DNA of 64,000 bases from Bacillus_AB infantis_B (GCF_008180445.1 NZ_VTER01000004.1:124001-188000), one strand, 5' to 3'; counted from the stretch's first letter, positions 49,596-59,416 are shown. Numbers and translations: made by a program. The notes: generated from the sequence alone by a model not told the origin.

Positions 49596-52400
49596 TTATT
49601 GCAGCCAATCTTCCACAAGGTCAACAATAGCATCCAGGGGGCTTACCTTAACTGGTATGCTTGGGATGGAATCAAGGAATGCCCTGCCATATGACGCTGT
49701 GACGATCCTCCGGTCAAATACAATAATTATTCCGCGGTCATTCTTTGTTCTGATCAGCCTCCCGACTCCTTGTTTGAAGCGAAGGACCGCTTCGGGGAGT
49801 ACGTGCTCGGAGAAAGGCCGGCCTCCCCTGCTCTGAATCGCTTCCTTCCTTGCTTCCCCCAGAGGCTCATCCGGAGGAGAGAACGGCAGCCTGACCATCA
49901 CGAGGCAGGAAAGATCTTCACCGGGAATGTCCACACCTTCCCAAAAGCTGCTTGTCCCAAAAAGAATGCTTTTGTCAAACCGCTGAAAGTTCCTTGTAAG
50001 CCTTGTCCTGCTTCCAGACGTGATTCCCTGGGCTATTAGGACATATTCCTCAAGAAAGCCGCTTTCCTTCACGAGCTCATAGGTCTTGCGGAGCATATCA
50101 TGTGAGGTGAACAGAATCAGCATCCTCCCCTTCGCCGCTTCAGCCAGTGAGATGATATGCTCTGTGATCGCCGAAACATACTCCTCCTGAGGAACGGAAT
50201 TGATTTCAGGCAAATCCGATGGTACGGCAAGCCTGACTTGTGAAGCATAGTCGAATGGGGACTCTATCAGTTCTGTCTGGCAGCTGAACCGGTCAAGGCC
50301 CAGTTCATCCATAATATAATCGAACGACTTGCCGACAGAAAGGGTTGCAGATGTAATAACAGCACTTTTCTTCTGATTGAAGAAGCCGTCCCTCAGATTT
50401 CCTGCGACAGTAATCGGCTGAGAGTAAACAGTCGTGGCGTTCTGCATTGCTCTGCCATCCAGCTCAACCCAGACAGCACAGGCTGTTTGCCCGTCAAATA
50501 TGGTTTTCCTGATGCTTTCACGTACATCCCTCAGTTCGCCGATGCAGGCTGAAACCTCCTCCAGCAGCGCCTGATCACCCGGTGCAAGTTCGCCGGTTAA
50601 AGGCACTAGCAGCTGAAGCCTATCCTCCAGGGCCGAGATAAGGTCCAGAACCAAGAAAGAAAAGCGCTCTGCAGAAGCCTCCACCGCTTTTAAATCCCGC
50701 GGGGTTATATCTGTCAGCCTGAAGCTTATTTTGCTGGATGCATATTTCCTTGCTTTCAATTTCCTCTTTCCATAAATCCCTACCAGCTTGAAAAACTCAT
50801 CCATCTCATACTGAAGATCAGCAACCAGCCTGTTAAGCTCAAAAGGATGAGCAGCACCGTCCATAGCGGCCCTGCCTTCAAGCAGCCGCTCGAGCCTATA
50901 GAGGAGCTGCTTTTGATCATAAAGCCCGATTCTTCCAAGCAGGAGACGGAGAGATAAATAATCGATTGAGAAGCCAAAATGCTTTCCAGCGGCCTTGCTG
51001 AACTGATGCCCTTCATCTATGACTGCATAATCGTATGAAGGGAAGATTTGATTTTCGCCTGAAAGACTGTTCAAAAGCATAGCATGATTGGTGATGATCA
51101 GATCAGCATTTTCTGCGCTCTTCCTTGCTCTATTATAGAAATCCCTTGATTTCCAGCCTGATTCGCTGATGAATTTGCTGTCCCCGTTTTGTATCTTATT
51201 CCAGAAAACAGCACCGCCGCTGGAAAGATTCAGTTCATCCACATCGCCTGTAGCTGTTTCAGTCAGCCAGACCAGTATTTGCATTTTTGTAAGTGTAGTA
51301 TCGTAATTATCATCCGCTTCATTCAATGACTGCTCAAACCTTGCAAGGCTTAAATAATGCTTTCTGCCTTTTAAGAGCACAGCATTGGCAGGGGAGCCCA
51401 GAAGTTTTTCAAGCAGGGGCAGGTCTTTTGATAGCAGCTGCTCCTGAAGCTGGACAGTATAAGTGCTGATCAGCACCCTGGCTCCTTCCTGCCTGGCAAA
51501 AAAGATTGCCGGAAGCAGATAGCCGATTGTTTTCCCTGTGCCGGTGCCTGCTTCGACCAGGGTATGTTCGTTATTTAAAAAGGATTGATAGACGGCATCC
51601 ATCATGGCAAGCTGGCCGGGGCGCAGTTCATAATCCGGAAATGCCTTTTTCAGCATATCCTCTTTTTCCCGGCTTCCTGCGGGATAAACAGGAGCCGGAA
51701 GGCGGCTTGATGCTGCTTCCAGAACCCCGCCTGCCTTTATGGCGATTCCGTTATGTATTTCTATCCCTTCAGGAAGTCTCTCCGCCGTCCCTTGCTTTTC
51801 TAGGAGGATATCCTCCAAAATGAGATCAAGGTCGCTTTTTAGCCCTCCTGAAAGCTTCAGAAGCTGTTTGATCGTTGTCAGGGGCAATTCCTCAAGGCGT
51901 TCCAGGAAGATGTGGAGCAGTTTTGCAGTGGCATAGGCATCGCTGTCAGCCTGGTGCGGCCTATCATGCATGATGCCTTCTTTGGCAGACAGATCTGACA
52001 ATTTATAGCTGTCAGAACAGGGGAGAACCGTCCTTGCCAGCTCAACAGTATCGATGACCGGTCCATAAAAGCCCGGGAATCCTGCATCCAGAAGCTCTTC
52101 CTGCAGAAAGGAGAGGTCGAACAGGACATTATGCGCCACAAAATAGGCATCCTCCAATAGCTCCATCACTTTAGGTGCTATTTCCGCAAATAGGGGAGCA
52201 TCGCTGACCATGCTGTCATCGAGCCCTGTCAGCTCCTCGATGAATGCCGGAATCTCCTTCCCGGGATTGAGCAGGCTGGAATATTGATCGATGATCTTTC
52301 CGCCTTCCATGACCACCGCAGCGAATTGAATGATTTTATCGCCCTTTTTGGCGCTATTTCCTGTAGTTTCCAAATCAACTACTACATATTTATTACTCAT
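49596..52400 (-). CDS. dinG: DinG helicase with N-terminal 3'-5' exonuclease
   Basis: A 934-residue protein. A DEDDh exonuclease comes first (VVDLETTGNSAKKGDKI, then AHNVLFDLSFL and HQADSDAYATA). The helicase follows: GTGTGKTIGYLL near residue 285, DEGH near 461, and QGVGRLIRTKNDRG at the end. Unlike E. coli DinG, the iron-sulfur cysteines are not seen in the region, as expected for the Firmicute type. It acts in DNA processing. It stands alone, downstream of the panD terminator. Confidence 0.93.
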   Translation of the reverse strand: MSNKYVVVDLETTGNSAKKGDKIIQFAAVVMEGGKIIDQYSSLLNPGKEIPAFIEELTGLDDSMVSDAPLFAEIAPKVMELLEDAYFVAHNVLFDLSFLQEELLDAGFPGFYGPVIDTVELARTVLPCSDSYKLSDLSAKEGIMHDRPHQADSDAYATAKLLHIFLERLEELPLTTIKQLLKLSGGLKSDLDLILEDILLEKQGTAERLPEGIEIHNGIAIKAGGVLEAASSRLPAPVYPAGSREKEDMLKKAFPDYELRPGQLAMMDAVYQSFLNNEHTLVEAGTGTGKTIGYLLPAIFFARQEGARVLISTYTVQLQEQLLSKDLPLLEKLLGSPANAVLLKGRKHYLSLARFEQSLNEADDNYDTTLTKMQILVWLTETATGDVDELNLSSGGAVFWNKIQNGDSKFISESGWKSRDFYNRARKSAENADLIITNHAMLLNSLSGENQIFPSYDYAVIDEGHQFSKAAGKHFGFSIDYLSLRLLLGRIGLYDQKQLLYRLERLLEGRAAMDGAAHPFELNRLVADLQYEMDEFFKLVGIYGKRKLKARKYASSKISFRLTDITPRDLKAVEASAERFSFLVLDLISALEDRLQLLVPLTGELAPGDQALLEEVSACIGELRDVRESIRKTIFDGQTACAVWVELDGRAMQNATTVYSQPITVAGNLRDGFFNQKKSAVITSATLSVGKSFDYIMDELGLDRFSCQTELIESPFDYASQVRLAVPSDLPEINSVPQEEYVSAITEHIISLAEAAKGRMLILFTSHDMLRKTYELVKESGFLEEYVLIAQGITSGSRTRLTRNFQRFDKSILFGTSSFWEGVDIPGEDLSCLVMVRLPFSPPDEPLGEARKEAIQSRGGRPFSEHVLPEAVLRFKQGVGRLIRTKNDRGIIIVFDRRIVTASYGRAFLDSIPSIPVKVSPLDAIVDLVEDWLQ

Positions 52401-52550
52401 CGGTTACACCTCAAACATTCAGTCATTCAAACGGTATCACAAAAGCGGAAAATAAAAAAGGCAAACAGCCTTCCCCATCATTATTTTTCTTCCCATCAGC
52501 ACGGGGTTTATTCAGGATTCTATGCCGGAGACGGGAAAATGCCGCCTGCG

Positions 52551-52588
52551 AAAAGGGCTGCATTGCCGTTTTGCAATGCAGCCCTTTC
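52551..52588 (-). terminator. Terminator of panBCD
   Basis: GGGCTGCATTGC/GCAATGCAGCCC with loop CGTTTT (12-bp stem). On the minus strand it is followed by CCCTTTTCG. Confidence 0.85.
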
Positions 52589-52610
52589 ACTTTATAGTGG
52601 AGTATCATTC

Positions 52611-52994
52611 TTAAAGTATGGTTGAAGCCGGCTCAGCATGGAGCAGACCGGTTATGCTATTGCCTTCTCCCATAATGACTACCTTAGGTTTATGGGAATC
52701 TACTTTTTCCTCAGGGACAAGGGCATAAGATATAATGATGACTGTATCGCCGACCTGCACAAGCCTTGCTGCAGCCCCGTTCAGGCAGACGACGCCGCTT
52801 CCCCGTTCTCCCGGGATGATATATGTTTCGAATCTTGACCCGTTATTGTTATTGACAATCTGGACTTTCTCATTATCAGCCATTCCGGCCGCATCCAGCA
52901 GGTCTTTATCAATTGTAATGCTGCCCACATAATTAAGATTGGCTTCTGTCACCGTTGCGCGGTGGATCTTTCCATTCATCATGGTGCGGAACAT
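52611..52994 (-). CDS. panD: Aspartate 1-decarboxylase
   Basis: A 127-residue pyruvoyl enzyme that makes beta-alanine. YVGSITID contains the Gly24-Ser25 self-cleavage site; NNNGSRFETYIIPGERGSGV and LNGAAARLVQVGD complete the family signature. It begins 21 bases after panC and ends at a strong terminator. The length is normal. Confidence 0.96.
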   Translation of the reverse strand: MFRTMMNGKIHRATVTEANLNYVGSITIDKDLLDAAGMADNEKVQIVNNNNGSRFETYIIPGERGSGVVCLNGAAARLVQVGDTVIIISYALVPEEKVDSHKPKVVIMGEGNSITGLLHAEPASTIL

Positions 52995-53015
52995 GTTTTT
53001 TCCTCCGATCAGTTG

Positions 53016-53864
53016 TTAGACTGCAATGATTATATTATCTATCAGGCGTGCATGTTTGAATTTAACGGCAAGAGCGATGATGATTGTGCCTTCAGCTCTA
53101 TCTGTCTCTTTTAAATCCGGCCAGGAAAGAATCTCGGCATAATCAATGCTCCCCGAGCTCTCGCCCGTTATCCTGCTGCGGATGAGTGATTTAAGCTGCT
53201 CTGCGTCCTTTGTTCCCTCCGCAATCATTCGGGCTGCATCTGACAGGCTCTCGTATAAAACCGGTGCTTCCTTCCGCTCTTCCGGAAGCAGCTTTACATT
53301 CCGGGAGCTTTTGGCAAGGCCGTCCGGCTCCCTTACCGTTTCTCCCCCTATTATCTTGACAGGGAAATTCAGATCATGTACAAGGCTCTCTATCACTGCA
53401 AGCTGCTGTGCATCTTTTTTGCCGAAATAAGCTTTATCCGGGGAAACGATATGAAATAATTTAGAGACAACCGTTGCTACACCAGCAAAATGGCCTGGCC
53501 TGGATTTTCCGCATAATACATCGGTCTTTCGGTTTACAATGACTGAAACAGAAGGGACTCCGCCAGGGTACATGTCTTCAGGTGCAGGGCTGAAAAGGTA
53601 ATCGGCCCCTTCGGCTTCTGCCAGATGGGAATCCCGCTCAAAGTCCCGTGGATAAGAATCCAGATCCTCTGCCGGGCCAAATTGAAGCGGATTCACAAAG
53701 ATGCTCAGAACCATCACATCATTTTCTTCCCTCGCCCGCTTCAGAAGGGAGAGGTGCCCTTCATGCAGATATCCCATCGTAGGCACAAACCCGATTGTAC
53801 GGCCTGCCTTTTTTTCATCCAGCATGAGCTGCTGCATTTCACCTGGTGATGTAATGATCTTCAT
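53016..53864 (-). CDS. panC: Pantothenate synthetase
   Basis: A 282-residue ATP-dependent ligase joining pantoate with beta-alanine. PTMGYLHEGHLSL has the HIGH-like motif, and FGKKDAQQLAVI and SSRNVKL contain further active-site residues. The start overlaps the panB end by 4 bases (ATGA). It is the middle gene of panBCD. Confidence 0.96.
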   Translation of the reverse strand: MKIITSPGEMQQLMLDEKKAGRTIGFVPTMGYLHEGHLSLLKRAREENDVMVLSIFVNPLQFGPAEDLDSYPRDFERDSHLAEAEGADYLFSPAPEDMYPGGVPSVSVIVNRKTDVLCGKSRPGHFAGVATVVSKLFHIVSPDKAYFGKKDAQQLAVIESLVHDLNFPVKIIGGETVREPDGLAKSSRNVKLLPEERKEAPVLYESLSDAARMIAEGTKDAEQLKSLIRSRITGESSGSIDYAEILSWPDLKETDRAEGTIIIALAVKFKHARLIDNIIIAV

Positions 53865-54697
53865 GATTTTCCTCCATAAAGTCCTGCCAGCTCTTCCTCT
53901 TTCATCGTATAGCTGTGCTCTCCAGCCGGGAAGATCCCTGCCTTCACTTCAGTGATATAGGCTTTCAGGCCCTTTTCCGCTTCTCCATCCATGTTTGCGT
54001 ACCGTTTGACGAACTTCGCAATTCTTTCTGTCCCGTACGACAGCAAATCATGATAGACAAGGACCTGCCCATCAGTCCCTGCTCCTGCCCCGATTCCGAT
54101 GACTGGAATTGTCAGGATAGATGAGATATCTTCAGCAAGCTGTTTTGGCACACATTCAAGCACAAGCGCAAAAGCACCCGCCTCTTCACACCTTTTAGCC
54201 TCGCAGATCAGCTTCCTGGCTGCTTCAGCATCTTTCCCCTGGACCTTATACCCTCCAAGAACCCCCACTGACTGGGGAGTAAGGCCAAGGTGGGCGCATA
54301 CAGGGATGCCTGCTTTCGTTATGCTTCTTATTTTGTCAGCGACCTCTTCCCCGCCTTCAAGCTTCACTGCCATCGCGCCTGTTTCCTGTATCAGCCTGGC
54401 TGCATTCAAGAGGGTATCACGTTCAGGGAGATGATAGCTCATAAAGGGCATATCGATGACAATAAAAGTATTGGCCGCCCCTCTTTTTACCGCTTTCCCA
54501 TGGTGAATCATATCTTCCATCGTCACCGGAATGGTCGATTCATATCCCAATACCGTCATGCCAAGCGAATCACCCACAAGGATCATATCCATTCCGGCTT
54601 TTTCTGCCTGCCTGGCTGCCGGATAATCATAGGCAGTCAGCATCGCGATCTTTTCGTTCTTTTCCTTCATCTTTGAAAAATCTGTAGTTTGCTTCAT
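53861..54697 (-). CDS. panB: Ketopantoate hydroxymethyltransferase
   Basis: A 278-residue TIM-barrel enzyme that uses methylene-THF to make ketopantoate. AYDYPAARQAEKAGMDMILVGDSL and GVLGGYKVQGK are diagnostic. ATG 54697 follows GGGAGGAAG. The upstream in-frame codons extend into the leader and are rejected. It is the first gene of panBCD, and follows a leader with an intrinsic terminator. Confidence 0.95.
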   Translation of the reverse strand: MKQTTDFSKMKEKNEKIAMLTAYDYPAARQAEKAGMDMILVGDSLGMTVLGYESTIPVTMEDMIHHGKAVKRGAANTFIVIDMPFMSYHLPERDTLLNAARLIQETGAMAVKLEGGEEVADKIRSITKAGIPVCAHLGLTPQSVGVLGGYKVQGKDAEAARKLICEAKRCEEAGAFALVLECVPKQLAEDISSILTIPVIGIGAGAGTDGQVLVYHDLLSYGTERIAKFVKRYANMDGEAEKGLKAYITEVKAGIFPAGEHSYTMKEEELAGLYGGKS

Positions 54698-54784
54698 CCT
54701 TCTTCCTCCCATTCGCAAGTACAGGCCTGAAAAGACCTGCCTCAAGACTCAGAGGAGACAAAACAAGTGAACAAAAAGCCATAT

Positions 54785-54820
54785 ATAAAAAAGGATCCTT
54801 CAAAAATTGCAGAAGGATCC
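54785..54820 (-). terminator. Intrinsic terminator in the panB leader
   Basis: GGATCCTTC/GAAGGATCC with a 10-base loop followed by TTTTTTATAT on the minus strand. It is 88 bases upstream of the panB start and 160 bases past the birA stop. It could end the birA operon or attenuate panBCD. Confidence 0.85.
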
Positions 54821-54950
54821 CGTCGCGTCTCGGCTTCATTATTCGTTTCATCCCTCTGTCCCGGTCCATATGCTGGATCTAGGCAGAAACTATTCAATAT
54901 AAAATGATAAAAAGGTGCAGTTCATTATGATACTGCCCAGTTGAATTATA
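54821..54950 (-). promoter_or_regulatory. Candidate panBCD leader RNA with promoter
   Basis: An extended -10, TGATATAAT with TATAAT at 54945-54950, lies 30 bases past the birA stop. The following leader has a hairpin GCAGT/ACTGC (54916-54937), a TCCA/TGGA hairpin, and purine-rich GGGACAGAGGGATG before the terminator. A conserved 'pan' RNA motif is known upstream of pan genes in other bacteria; membership here is untested. Confidence 0.4.
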
Positions 54951-54979
54951 TCAAAAATGAAAAAAGTTGGCTAATAAAA

Positions 54980-55963
54980 TCATGAGTCCAGTTCAATATC
55001 AGCAGAGTAGACATGGTGTATCTCTCCTGCCTCATCTTCTATCCTCAGAACGCCTTCCTCGGTGATGCCCAGTGCTTTCCCGCTGATGCTGCCTGATATC
55101 GTCCTCGCAGTGATCTGCTTCCCAATGCTGACAGCATAGCTTTCCCAAAGGAGACGGATCGGATAGAAGCCTTTTTCCATATAAAGCATGTACAAATTTT
55201 CCAATTTCTGCAGGACGACCCTGACCAGCTCAGCCCTCGAGAGATTCCCGCCCTTTTCAATCGCCAGGGAAGTGGCTGTGCCCCTCAGCTCCTCCGGATA
55301 ATCCTCAAGCTGCTGGTTCACATTGATGCCGATTCCGATAATGATCGAAAAAATGCGGTCGGCTTCCGCCTGCAATTCTGTCAGGATGCCAGTGACCTTC
55401 TTGCCTCCAATGAGAATATCATTGGGCCATTTGATCTGCGGGGAAAGGGCCGTGCATTCCTCAATGGACTGGACGACGGCAACCGCTGCAAGGAGAGTCA
55501 GCTGCGGAGCCCGCGGGAGCGGGATTTCCGGCCGGAGAATGACACTCATCCAAATTCCTGTATATTTCGGGGAATGCCATTTCCTGTCCATCCTCCCCCT
55601 CCCGTTAAGCTGTTCTTCCGCCACTACGATCGTGCCCTCGGGTGCTTCATCATAGGCGAGCCTGTGGGCGATTTTCTGTGTCGAATCCACACTTTCCTCA
55701 TAATGGATTTCGGTGCCGAGCAGGCTGGTTTTCATGCCAAGGCGGATTTCATCGGCAGTCACCTTCTCTGTTGTCTTCACGATCCGGTAGCCTTTCCGTC
55801 TTACGGCTTCAAGCTCAAATCCATCGCGCCTCAACTCTTCAATATGCTTCCAGACTGCCGTCCTGGAGCAGCCGATCAGGTCTGCCAGATATTGGCCGGA
55901 CAAATATTCCCCCTTGCTCTCCGTAAAGGCGGCAAGCAATTTTTTCCTCAGCTCTGATTGCAC
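54980..55963 (-). CDS. birA: Biotin-protein ligase / repressor BirA
   Basis: A 327-residue bifunctional protein. The N-terminal winged helix reads LSGQYLADLIGCSRTAVWKH. The ligase has GRGRMDRKWHSPKYTGIW and KWPNDILIGGKKVTGILTE, and an SH3-like C-terminal end. It joins biotin to carboxylases and represses biotin genes. GTG 55963 is chosen by alignment with the family start (MxSxLRK) and GGGGGTGG. It overlaps cca by 16 bases. Confidence 0.93.
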   Translation of the reverse strand: MQSELRKKLLAAFTESKGEYLSGQYLADLIGCSRTAVWKHIEELRRDGFELEAVRRKGYRIVKTTEKVTADEIRLGMKTSLLGTEIHYEESVDSTQKIAHRLAYDEAPEGTIVVAEEQLNGRGRMDRKWHSPKYTGIWMSVILRPEIPLPRAPQLTLLAAVAVVQSIEECTALSPQIKWPNDILIGGKKVTGILTELQAEADRIFSIIIGIGINVNQQLEDYPEELRGTATSLAIEKGGNLSRAELVRVVLQKLENLYMLYMEKGFYPIRLLWESYAVSIGKQITARTISGSISGKALGITEEGVLRIEDEAGEIHHVYSADIELDS

Positions 55964-57138
55964 TCCAACCACCCCCTTATTTCCTCTTTTTTATTTGCCA
56001 GATGACCGGAGATAATGCTGTTTTCAACCTGGCCCAGCAATTCCTTCACCCAGGGCCCGCCCGGCTTATTGAACCATTGGATCAAGTCATTCCCGGTAAC
56101 ATCCAGCTCCTTTGTACTCCGTATCGGAAGTGAAGCATATAAACGGGCAGGAACTTCCTCATCCGCACTGTCATCCCCGGATGCCGAAAGAACTTTCTCT
56201 GCATTCCGGGCAGTCACTGCCCCCGCCTGATAAACCGATTCAAGTGTCCAGCTCTGCTTTGAGCGGTACTGAAGCCAATAAAGGATCTTGCCTATTTGCC
56301 TGATCTTTTTGACAGGCATTTTCCAGCTTCTCAAAAAGGATTCCGCGGTCTTGAAGTCATGGCCAAGACCTGCTGACAGCAGAGCCCATCTTTCCTCGGA
56401 TAATAGCCCGCTGTCCAGCCTCCCGGCAAATGAAATCAACTCCTGCTCTTTCCCTGCCAAACCTGGGAGATGCTGTGAGAGGCCTGTGTCTGCCATAATT
56501 TTCAGCGCCATAAAGCTGTTTTCGCCCGCAAGCAGCTTTTCAAATTCTGCCTGCTTTCTTTCAACCGCAATCTTCTCAAGTAGATAAGCTTCAGAAACCA
56601 GTGCCTCATAAGTCTCTCGATCTATTCGGAATGAAAGCTGGCTGGCAAAACGCACGGCTCTCATCAACCTTAAAGCATCTTCGTAAAATCGCTCCAGCGG
56701 ATTTCCAACAGTGGCAATCCTTTTGCTGCGGATATCCTCCTGACCCCCGAAAGGATCAATGATGCGGCCGTCCTTTGACATCGCCATGCTGTTCATCCTG
56801 AAGTCCCTGCGCTTAAGATCCTCATCGAGGGAACGGATGAAGTCCACCTTAGAGGGCCTGCGGAAATCTTCATAATCCGACTCAGACCGGAAAGTGGTGA
56901 CTTCATAGCTATCCCCATCGTAAAGAACTACGACCGTCCCATGCTCTATACCGACATCCGCTGTTCTGGGGAAAATGCCTTTGATTTCCATCGGGGTGGC
57001 CGAAGTGGCTATGTCCACGTCGGAAATATCCTTGCCCAGCAGATGATCCCTGACAGATCCGCCTACAAAGTAAGCCTCATACCCGGCAGTTTCGATCTTT
57101 TCCAGTACAGGTGCCGCTTTTAGAAAAACCGGATTCAT
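55948..57138 (-). CDS. cca: CCA-adding tRNA nucleotidyltransferase
   Basis: A 396-residue class II nucleotidyltransferase. GGSVRDHLLGKDISDVDIAT (with the DxD metal site) and the following ERGT-like region and DFRMNSMAMS define the catalytic head. It builds or repairs tRNA 3' CCA. The start ATG lies just after the bshA stop with GAGGG upstream. It is in the large bshB1-bshA-cca-birA operon. Confidence 0.94.
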   Translation of the reverse strand: MNPVFLKAAPVLEKIETAGYEAYFVGGSVRDHLLGKDISDVDIATSATPMEIKGIFPRTADVGIEHGTVVVLYDGDSYEVTTFRSESDYEDFRRPSKVDFIRSLDEDLKRRDFRMNSMAMSKDGRIIDPFGGQEDIRSKRIATVGNPLERFYEDALRLMRAVRFASQLSFRIDRETYEALVSEAYLLEKIAVERKQAEFEKLLAGENSFMALKIMADTGLSQHLPGLAGKEQELISFAGRLDSGLLSEERWALLSAGLGHDFKTAESFLRSWKMPVKKIRQIGKILYWLQYRSKQSWTLESVYQAGAVTARNAEKVLSASGDDSADEEVPARLYASLPIRSTKELDVTGNDLIQWFNKPGGPWVKELLGQVENSIISGHLANKKEEIRGWLECNQS

Positions 57139-57139
57139 A

Positions 57140-58276
57140 TTATCCCTCATTTAACATATCAAAATAAAGCCTCTCATACTCGCTGACTATTTGTTCGGCG
57201 CTGAACTTTTCCCTCGCAGTCTGTACTGCGCGATGTGAGAAGCTTGCGTGCTTATCCGCATCAGCCAGCAGGCCGGCCGCTTTTTCAGCCATGCCCCCTA
57301 TATCCCCAAGCTTGCAGATATATCCTGTTTCGCCGTCTGAAATCACTTCCGGGATCCCGCCGATATCGGTCCCTATGCAGGGAACACCGCACGCCATAGC
57401 CTCAAGCGCCACCAGGCCAAAGCTTTCTTTTTCAGAAAGGAGGAGCATCAGGTCGCTGATGGAATAAAGCTCTTCCACTTTATCCTGCTTCCCAAGAAAC
57501 AGTACCTTCTCCTTCAGTCCGAGCTCTTTGACCAGCTTGCATACATTGGACATTTCCGGGCCGTCGCCGACGAGGAGAAGCTTTGCAGGCATCTCCGACT
57601 CTATCCTGGCAAACACCTTTACAACATCCTGCACCCTTTTGACCGCACGGAAATTAGAGACGTGGATGACCGTTTTTTCATCTTCAGCTATTCCATATTC
57701 TTTTTTCAGATGATCAGAGTCCGTTTTCTGATACACTCTATGGTCTATGAAATTATAGACAGCCTGAATTTCTTTTTCAGGGTGTATCAATTCATTTGTT
57801 TGTGATATAAGAGATTTGGAAACAGCTGTCACCCTGTCAGACTTCTCGATCCCAAATCGGATGCTGTCTTTCAATGACGGCTCATATCCAAGGACGGTTA
57901 TATCTGTGCCATGAAGCGTAGTGGCAATCTTTACATCGCGCCCGCTCATCTGCTTGGCAAGGATTGCACAAACGGCATGGGGAACAGCATAGTGTACATG
58001 CATGAGATCAAGCTTTTCTCTGTTAATCACCTCAGCCATTTTGCTGGCGAGCGCAATATCATAAGGCGGATACTGGAAAACAGAATACTGGCTCACTTCC
58101 ACCTGGTGATAAAATATATTATGATACATCCGATTCAGCCTGAAAGGGAGGCTGGAAGAAATAAAATGTATTTCATGCCCTCTTTCGGCGAGGAGCTTTC
58201 CAAGCTCTGTAGCCACAACCCCTGATCCGCCGACTGTCGGATAGCAGGTAATCCCGATTTTCAATTTTCTTGTCAT
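57140..58276 (-). CDS. bshA: Bacillithiol glycosyltransferase BshA
   Basis: A 378-residue GT4 glycosyltransferase. The N-terminus has KIGITCYPTVGGSGVVATEL, and the donor site has KESFGLVALEAMACGVP and ESFGLVALE. It joins GlcNAc from UDP-GlcNAc to L-malate, the first bacillithiol step. The start overlaps bshB1 by 4 bases. Confidence 0.95.
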   Translation of the reverse strand: MTRKLKIGITCYPTVGGSGVVATELGKLLAERGHEIHFISSSLPFRLNRMYHNIFYHQVEVSQYSVFQYPPYDIALASKMAEVINREKLDLMHVHYAVPHAVCAILAKQMSGRDVKIATTLHGTDITVLGYEPSLKDSIRFGIEKSDRVTAVSKSLISQTNELIHPEKEIQAVYNFIDHRVYQKTDSDHLKKEYGIAEDEKTVIHVSNFRAVKRVQDVVKVFARIESEMPAKLLLVGDGPEMSNVCKLVKELGLKEKVLFLGKQDKVEELYSISDLMLLLSEKESFGLVALEAMACGVPCIGTDIGGIPEVISDGETGYICKLGDIGGMAEKAAGLLADADKHASFSHRAVQTAREKFSAEQIVSEYERLYFDMLNEG

Positions 58277-58989
58277 GCTTCTCCACCCAATAAATCTTTA
58301 TGTATTAGTATCGGCTTTTTAGACAGGAAGCCTTCTGCGTATCCAACTCCCGCTTCTTTCCCATACAGCCTTTCCCTTGCTTCTACATTTTCGATATAGC
58401 CATTTACAAGCGGCGTGTCTGCTGATTCAGCCGTCCTGATAAACTGGCTTTCATACGCCCTGAGGCCCGCAAGCTTTTTGTCCATATAATCTGATACATC
58501 AATGACAAAATCAGGCTGATGGAAGCCGTTGATCATATAGAAATGAAGCCCGTTCACTTTATGCGGAGCTAATCCGCTTTCAGGGTCCGCCCTGCGGATG
58601 CCGGCCGAAAATGCGGCTTCTTCTACGATTTTGGCGCAGTTTCCATGGTCCGGATGCCTGTCTTCAAAATATGGCGCAAAAATGACAGCGGGCCTGTAAG
58701 TCCTGATCATCCTCGCGACAGCCGTAATAGCCTGTTCGTTCAGCAGCAGCCCCCGGTCTGGCAGCCCAAGGTTTTCCCTGATAGAAACACCCAGGATGCC
58801 GGCTGCCCTTTCCGCCTCTTTTTTCCTCGTTTCTACTGTGCCATTGGAGGAAAGCTCCGCACCAGTGAGGTCGCAGATGCCAATCTTTTTTCCTTCAGCT
58901 GCATACTTGGCAATCGTACCTCCCATCCCGATTTCAACATCATCGGAATGGGCGCCAAAGGCAAGGATATCCAATTTATCCTCTATCAT
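58273..58989 (-). CDS. bshB1: Bacillithiol deacetylase BshB1
   Basis: A 238-residue zinc LmbE-type deacetylase. AHSDDVEIGMGGT contains the first metal ligands and DRHPDHGNC a later His-x-x-His pair. It removes the acetyl group from GlcNAc-malate. It overlaps mgsA and bshA by 4 bases each, so it is tightly coupled with both. Confidence 0.95.
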   Translation of the reverse strand: MIEDKLDILAFGAHSDDVEIGMGGTIAKYAAEGKKIGICDLTGAELSSNGTVETRKKEAERAAGILGVSIRENLGLPDRGLLLNEQAITAVARMIRTYRPAVIFAPYFEDRHPDHGNCAKIVEEAAFSAGIRRADPESGLAPHKVNGLHFYMINGFHQPDFVIDVSDYMDKKLAGLRAYESQFIRTAESADTPLVNGYIENVEARERLYGKEAGVGYAEGFLSKKPILIHKDLLGGEA

Positions 58990-59405
58990 AGAACCTCACC
59001 GTCTTCGCTCTTCACTATTTTCCTCCAGTCCAGGTCGCCTCTTTCCAGGCCCTTTACAAGCAGCTCGGCAGTACCCATATTGGTGGCCAGCGGGATTGAA
59101 TATACATCACACAGGCGGACCAAAGCTGAAACATCCGGCTCATGGGGCTGTACAGTCAGCGGATCCCTGAAAAAGAAGACGAGGTCCATTTTCTTATTGG
59201 CAATCAGCGCCCCGATTTCCTGGTCCCCGCCGAGCGGTCCTGATTGAAAGCGGGTGATCGTAAGGCCTGTTGATTCCGTGATCCTTGAGCCGGTCGTCCC
59301 TGTCGCAAAAAGGGAGTGTCCCGCCAGAATATCTTTATAGGCTGTTGCAAAGCGGATGATGTCGTCTTTCTTTTTATCGTGGGCTATCAAAGCGATGTTC
59401 ATCAT
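58986..59405 (-). CDS. mgsA: Methylglyoxal synthase
   Basis: A 139-residue cytosolic enzyme that makes methylglyoxal from DHAP. IALIAHDKKKDDI at the N-terminus and FATGTTGSRI and SGPLGGDQEIGALIA are the phosphate-binding and catalytic signatures; the Asp of GGDQE is the base. It lies in an operon beside bacillithiol genes, which detoxify methylglyoxal in Bacillus, so the grouping makes sense. Confidence 0.95.
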   Translation of the reverse strand: MMNIALIAHDKKKDDIIRFATAYKDILAGHSLFATGTTGSRITESTGLTITRFQSGPLGGDQEIGALIANKKMDLVFFFRDPLTVQPHEPDVSALVRLCDVYSIPLATNMGTAELLVKGLERGDLDWRKIVKSEDGEVL

Positions 59406-59416
59406 TTTCCCTCCTT

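Noticed and set aside
54821..54950. T-box or THF riboswitch upstream of panB
   Set aside because: The invariant T-box sequence (GGTGGNACCGCG-like) and the THF aptamer core are not present.
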